DNA from: a virus
Length of the DNA stretch: 64,000 bases
Strand: one strand, 5' to 3'
Virus record (IMG/VR): IMGVR_UViG_3300036715_001578
Coordinates: 1-64,000 of that record
Below the pieces are notes generated by a model. That model searched no databases. It saw only the letters and a program-made list of their open reading frames with translations, and had not been told where the DNA came from. A program made the position numbers and the translations under genes. This document shows, piece by piece, positions 62,858 to 64,000 of the stretch; within the stretch, counting starts at the first letter, position 1; the number at the start of each line of letters is the position of its first letter.

Positions 62858-63670
62858 GGAAACCGAAAGCTCGTGCATGAAGAGCTTAACGGCCTTCTTC
62901 CACTTCATAGGCGCCCGGTTATAGAGCGTGTCGAAGAAGTTGCTGGTATCAGCAGGGTTCATCCACTCTGGCGGGTCAGCCGCGAGCACGTATGCGTCGG
63001 TTAGGGCGCGCTCGGTGTAACCTGGGATGGTCTTGTACTTTGCTTGCAGGTGCTTCAAGCGCCCGACCGCCGACTTGATCAGCGGGTCAAACTCGATGTC
63101 ACTCAGGTTGTAGTCGTCAGACTCAGCTTCGTAGTCTGAGTGCATGCGCGTCTGCTTGCCATGCTTGTAGTGCAATGATTGGTACTGCACTAGGTGGGTC
63201 AGCTCATGCTCAAGCATCTTGATGAGCATCGGGACCTTGGACAGCGAAGCTTTTAGCGAGTCAAGCGTGCCGATTGACGGGCCTGTCATCCGTAAGTTGA
63301 ACGGGGACAAGCGGATGAACGGGCCGTCATCCTCGTCATACATGCCCCCGCTGCGACCGAGCTTCTCATCCTTATCAAAGATCAGCCGCATGGCTACCGT
63401 GATGTCCACGGGGACGCCGTAGAAGGTCTCATCAATGACGAAGCTTCGAGTGCGAAACCGTTGGTGGCCGTTCTCAATGTCAGCAAGCGTTAGCTTAACG
63501 CCGTGACGAGTCTCGACCGCTCTAATAAGCCGTGTAGCATCAGATAAGTCAGAGCCGGTCATCCGCTTCGTGATGACCCGCTCGACATAGGCAAAGTACC
63601 ACTCAAGCATCACAGTCCGCATCTCAGCAGTAACGGATGGAAGCTTGATCATGCCTTCAGTTAGCCTCAT
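62855..63670 (-). CDS. zinc-metallopeptidase-like protein, 271 aa
   Basis: KMLEHELTHLVQYQSLHY contains HELTH (H-E-x-x-H) at about residues 154-158, preceded by a beta-rich region (GPFIRLSPFNLRMTGPSIG) and followed by an acidic helix. The TAA stop is part of the late hexamer for the 62519 gene. A phage protease or dead paralogue is possible. It overlaps the 63667 gene by 4 bases. Confidence 0.6.
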   Translation of the reverse strand: MRLTEGMIKLPSVTAEMRTVMLEWYFAYVERVITKRMTGSDLSDATRLIRAVETRHGVKLTLADIENGHQRFRTRSFVIDETFYGVPVDITVAMRLIFDKDEKLGRSGGMYDEDDGPFIRLSPFNLRMTGPSIGTLDSLKASLSKVPMLIKMLEHELTHLVQYQSLHYKHGKQTRMHSDYEAESDDYNLSDIEFDPLIKSAVGRLKHLQAKYKTIPGYTERALTDAYVLAADPPEWMNPADTSNFFDTLYNRAPMKWKKAVKLFMHELSVS

Positions 63671-63993
63671 AGCTTCTTGTCCAGGTTAACCTTGTTCGGC
63701 GAAGCGAGCACCTTGTCGATGGTCCGCTTGTGCGACGAGTACTTGTCACGCGTGTTGACTTCGATCACGTTCCAGCGGGAGCCGTTCCACTTCAGCAGCC
63801 GATCAGGCGGTCGCAGGCTAGCAGGGAGGTTTGTGTAGGTCTGACGGTGGAAATGGCCTGCTGTGATCGTGTTGCCTGGCGGCAGGGCGTCGCCCGACGT
63901 GAACGCTTGACCATCAGCAGGTAAGGCGTCTTGCACATACGGGTCACGCCCGTCATAGGAGCCAGGCGGCTTGCCCATAGCCTTGCCTGACAT
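63667..63993 (-). CDS. protein of unknown function, 108 aa (near window edge)
   Basis: ATG 63993 is the last possible start inside the window and the frame may extend further right. Gly/Pro-rich N-terminus and central HFHRQTYTNLPASLRPPDRL; basic C-terminus. No family is recognised. Confidence 0.5.
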   Translation of the reverse strand: MSGKAMGKPPGSYDGRDPYVQDALPADGQAFTSGDALPPGNTITAGHFHRQTYTNLPASLRPPDRLLKWNGSRWNVIEVNTRDKYSSHKRTIDKVLASPNKVNLDKKL

Positions 63994-64000
63994 GATGTTA

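Noticed and set aside
1-64000. Integrase, repressor or other lysogeny genes
   Set aside because: None were found; T4-type late promoters, rII genes and recombination genes indicate a strictly lytic phage, at least from this window.

Overview
The window is part of a large T4-like myovirus genome. The evidence is a set of T4-type proteins: RIIA/RIIB, UvsW, UvsY, UvsX, gp32-type ssDNA-binding protein, large and probably small terminase, gp4 head completion, gp15 tail completion, gp19 tail tube and a gp54-like baseplate/tube protein. T4-type late promoters (TAAATA, once TATAAATA) lie in front of many genes. The host is probably a betaproteobacterium (Burkholderiales/Comamonadaceae type): the phage carries a PEP-CTERM protein, a circularly permuted tmRNA gene and rrn-type boxA, and it is GC-rich apart from AT-rich homing endonucleases.

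Layout. Positions 1-9070 (+): SpoVR-like protein, Nudix hydrolase, NADAR protein, rIIA, rIIB, HNH nuclease and small proteins, several behind strong TTTACA-N17-TACAAT promoters. Positions 9071-12930: a tRNA operon headed by a leader-peptide attenuator, followed by boxA and 13 tRNA genes or tRNA-like genes; one more tRNA-Leu lies at 18828. Positions 12930-22170: small early genes, two large proteins expressed from their own promoters (15511, 17625), an Fpg/Nei glycosylase, two 2OG-oxygenase-like proteins and a permuted ssrA. Positions 22170-26059: mobile GIY-YIG gene, small genes, an ADP-ribosyltransferase-like ORF and a nucleotidyltransferase fusion.

At 26060 the coding strand switches. Positions 26060-34430 (-) hold a likely DNA-base-modification cassette, a UDG-like protein, an Acb1-type anti-CBASS enzyme, a Nudix hydrolase and UvsW. 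After a (+) homing endonuclease and a (+) lytic transglycosylase come the recombination/replication genes (uvsY, GroES-like, uvsX, 32), terminase, two secreted proteins, structural genes (gp4, gp54-like, tail tube, gp15), a secreted PEP-CTERM protein on the opposite strand, a VWA-metallopeptidase, a tandem AAA ATPase and a zinc-protease-like protein.

The main new proposal is a tRNA-sensing system. Every tRNA whose identity can be read is Leu, Ser or Tyr, the three standard bacterial isotypes with long variable arms, and together they cover all Leu, Ser and Tyr codons. The operon begins with a 24-codon ORF in which twelve consecutive codons are only Ser, Leu or Tyr. It is followed by a perfect 12-bp antiterminator pairing that competes with an intrinsic terminator. 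This looks like trp-type attenuation in which loss of Leu/Ser/Tyr tRNA switches on replacement tRNAs; a phage tmRNA could rescue the stalled ribosomes. Two further themes are a recurrent, fast-decaying LQQ module in about a dozen proteins, and late promoters placed so close to start codons that leaderless mRNAs are predicted. Several accessory genes show single-base frame disruptions, which may be assembly errors or real decay.
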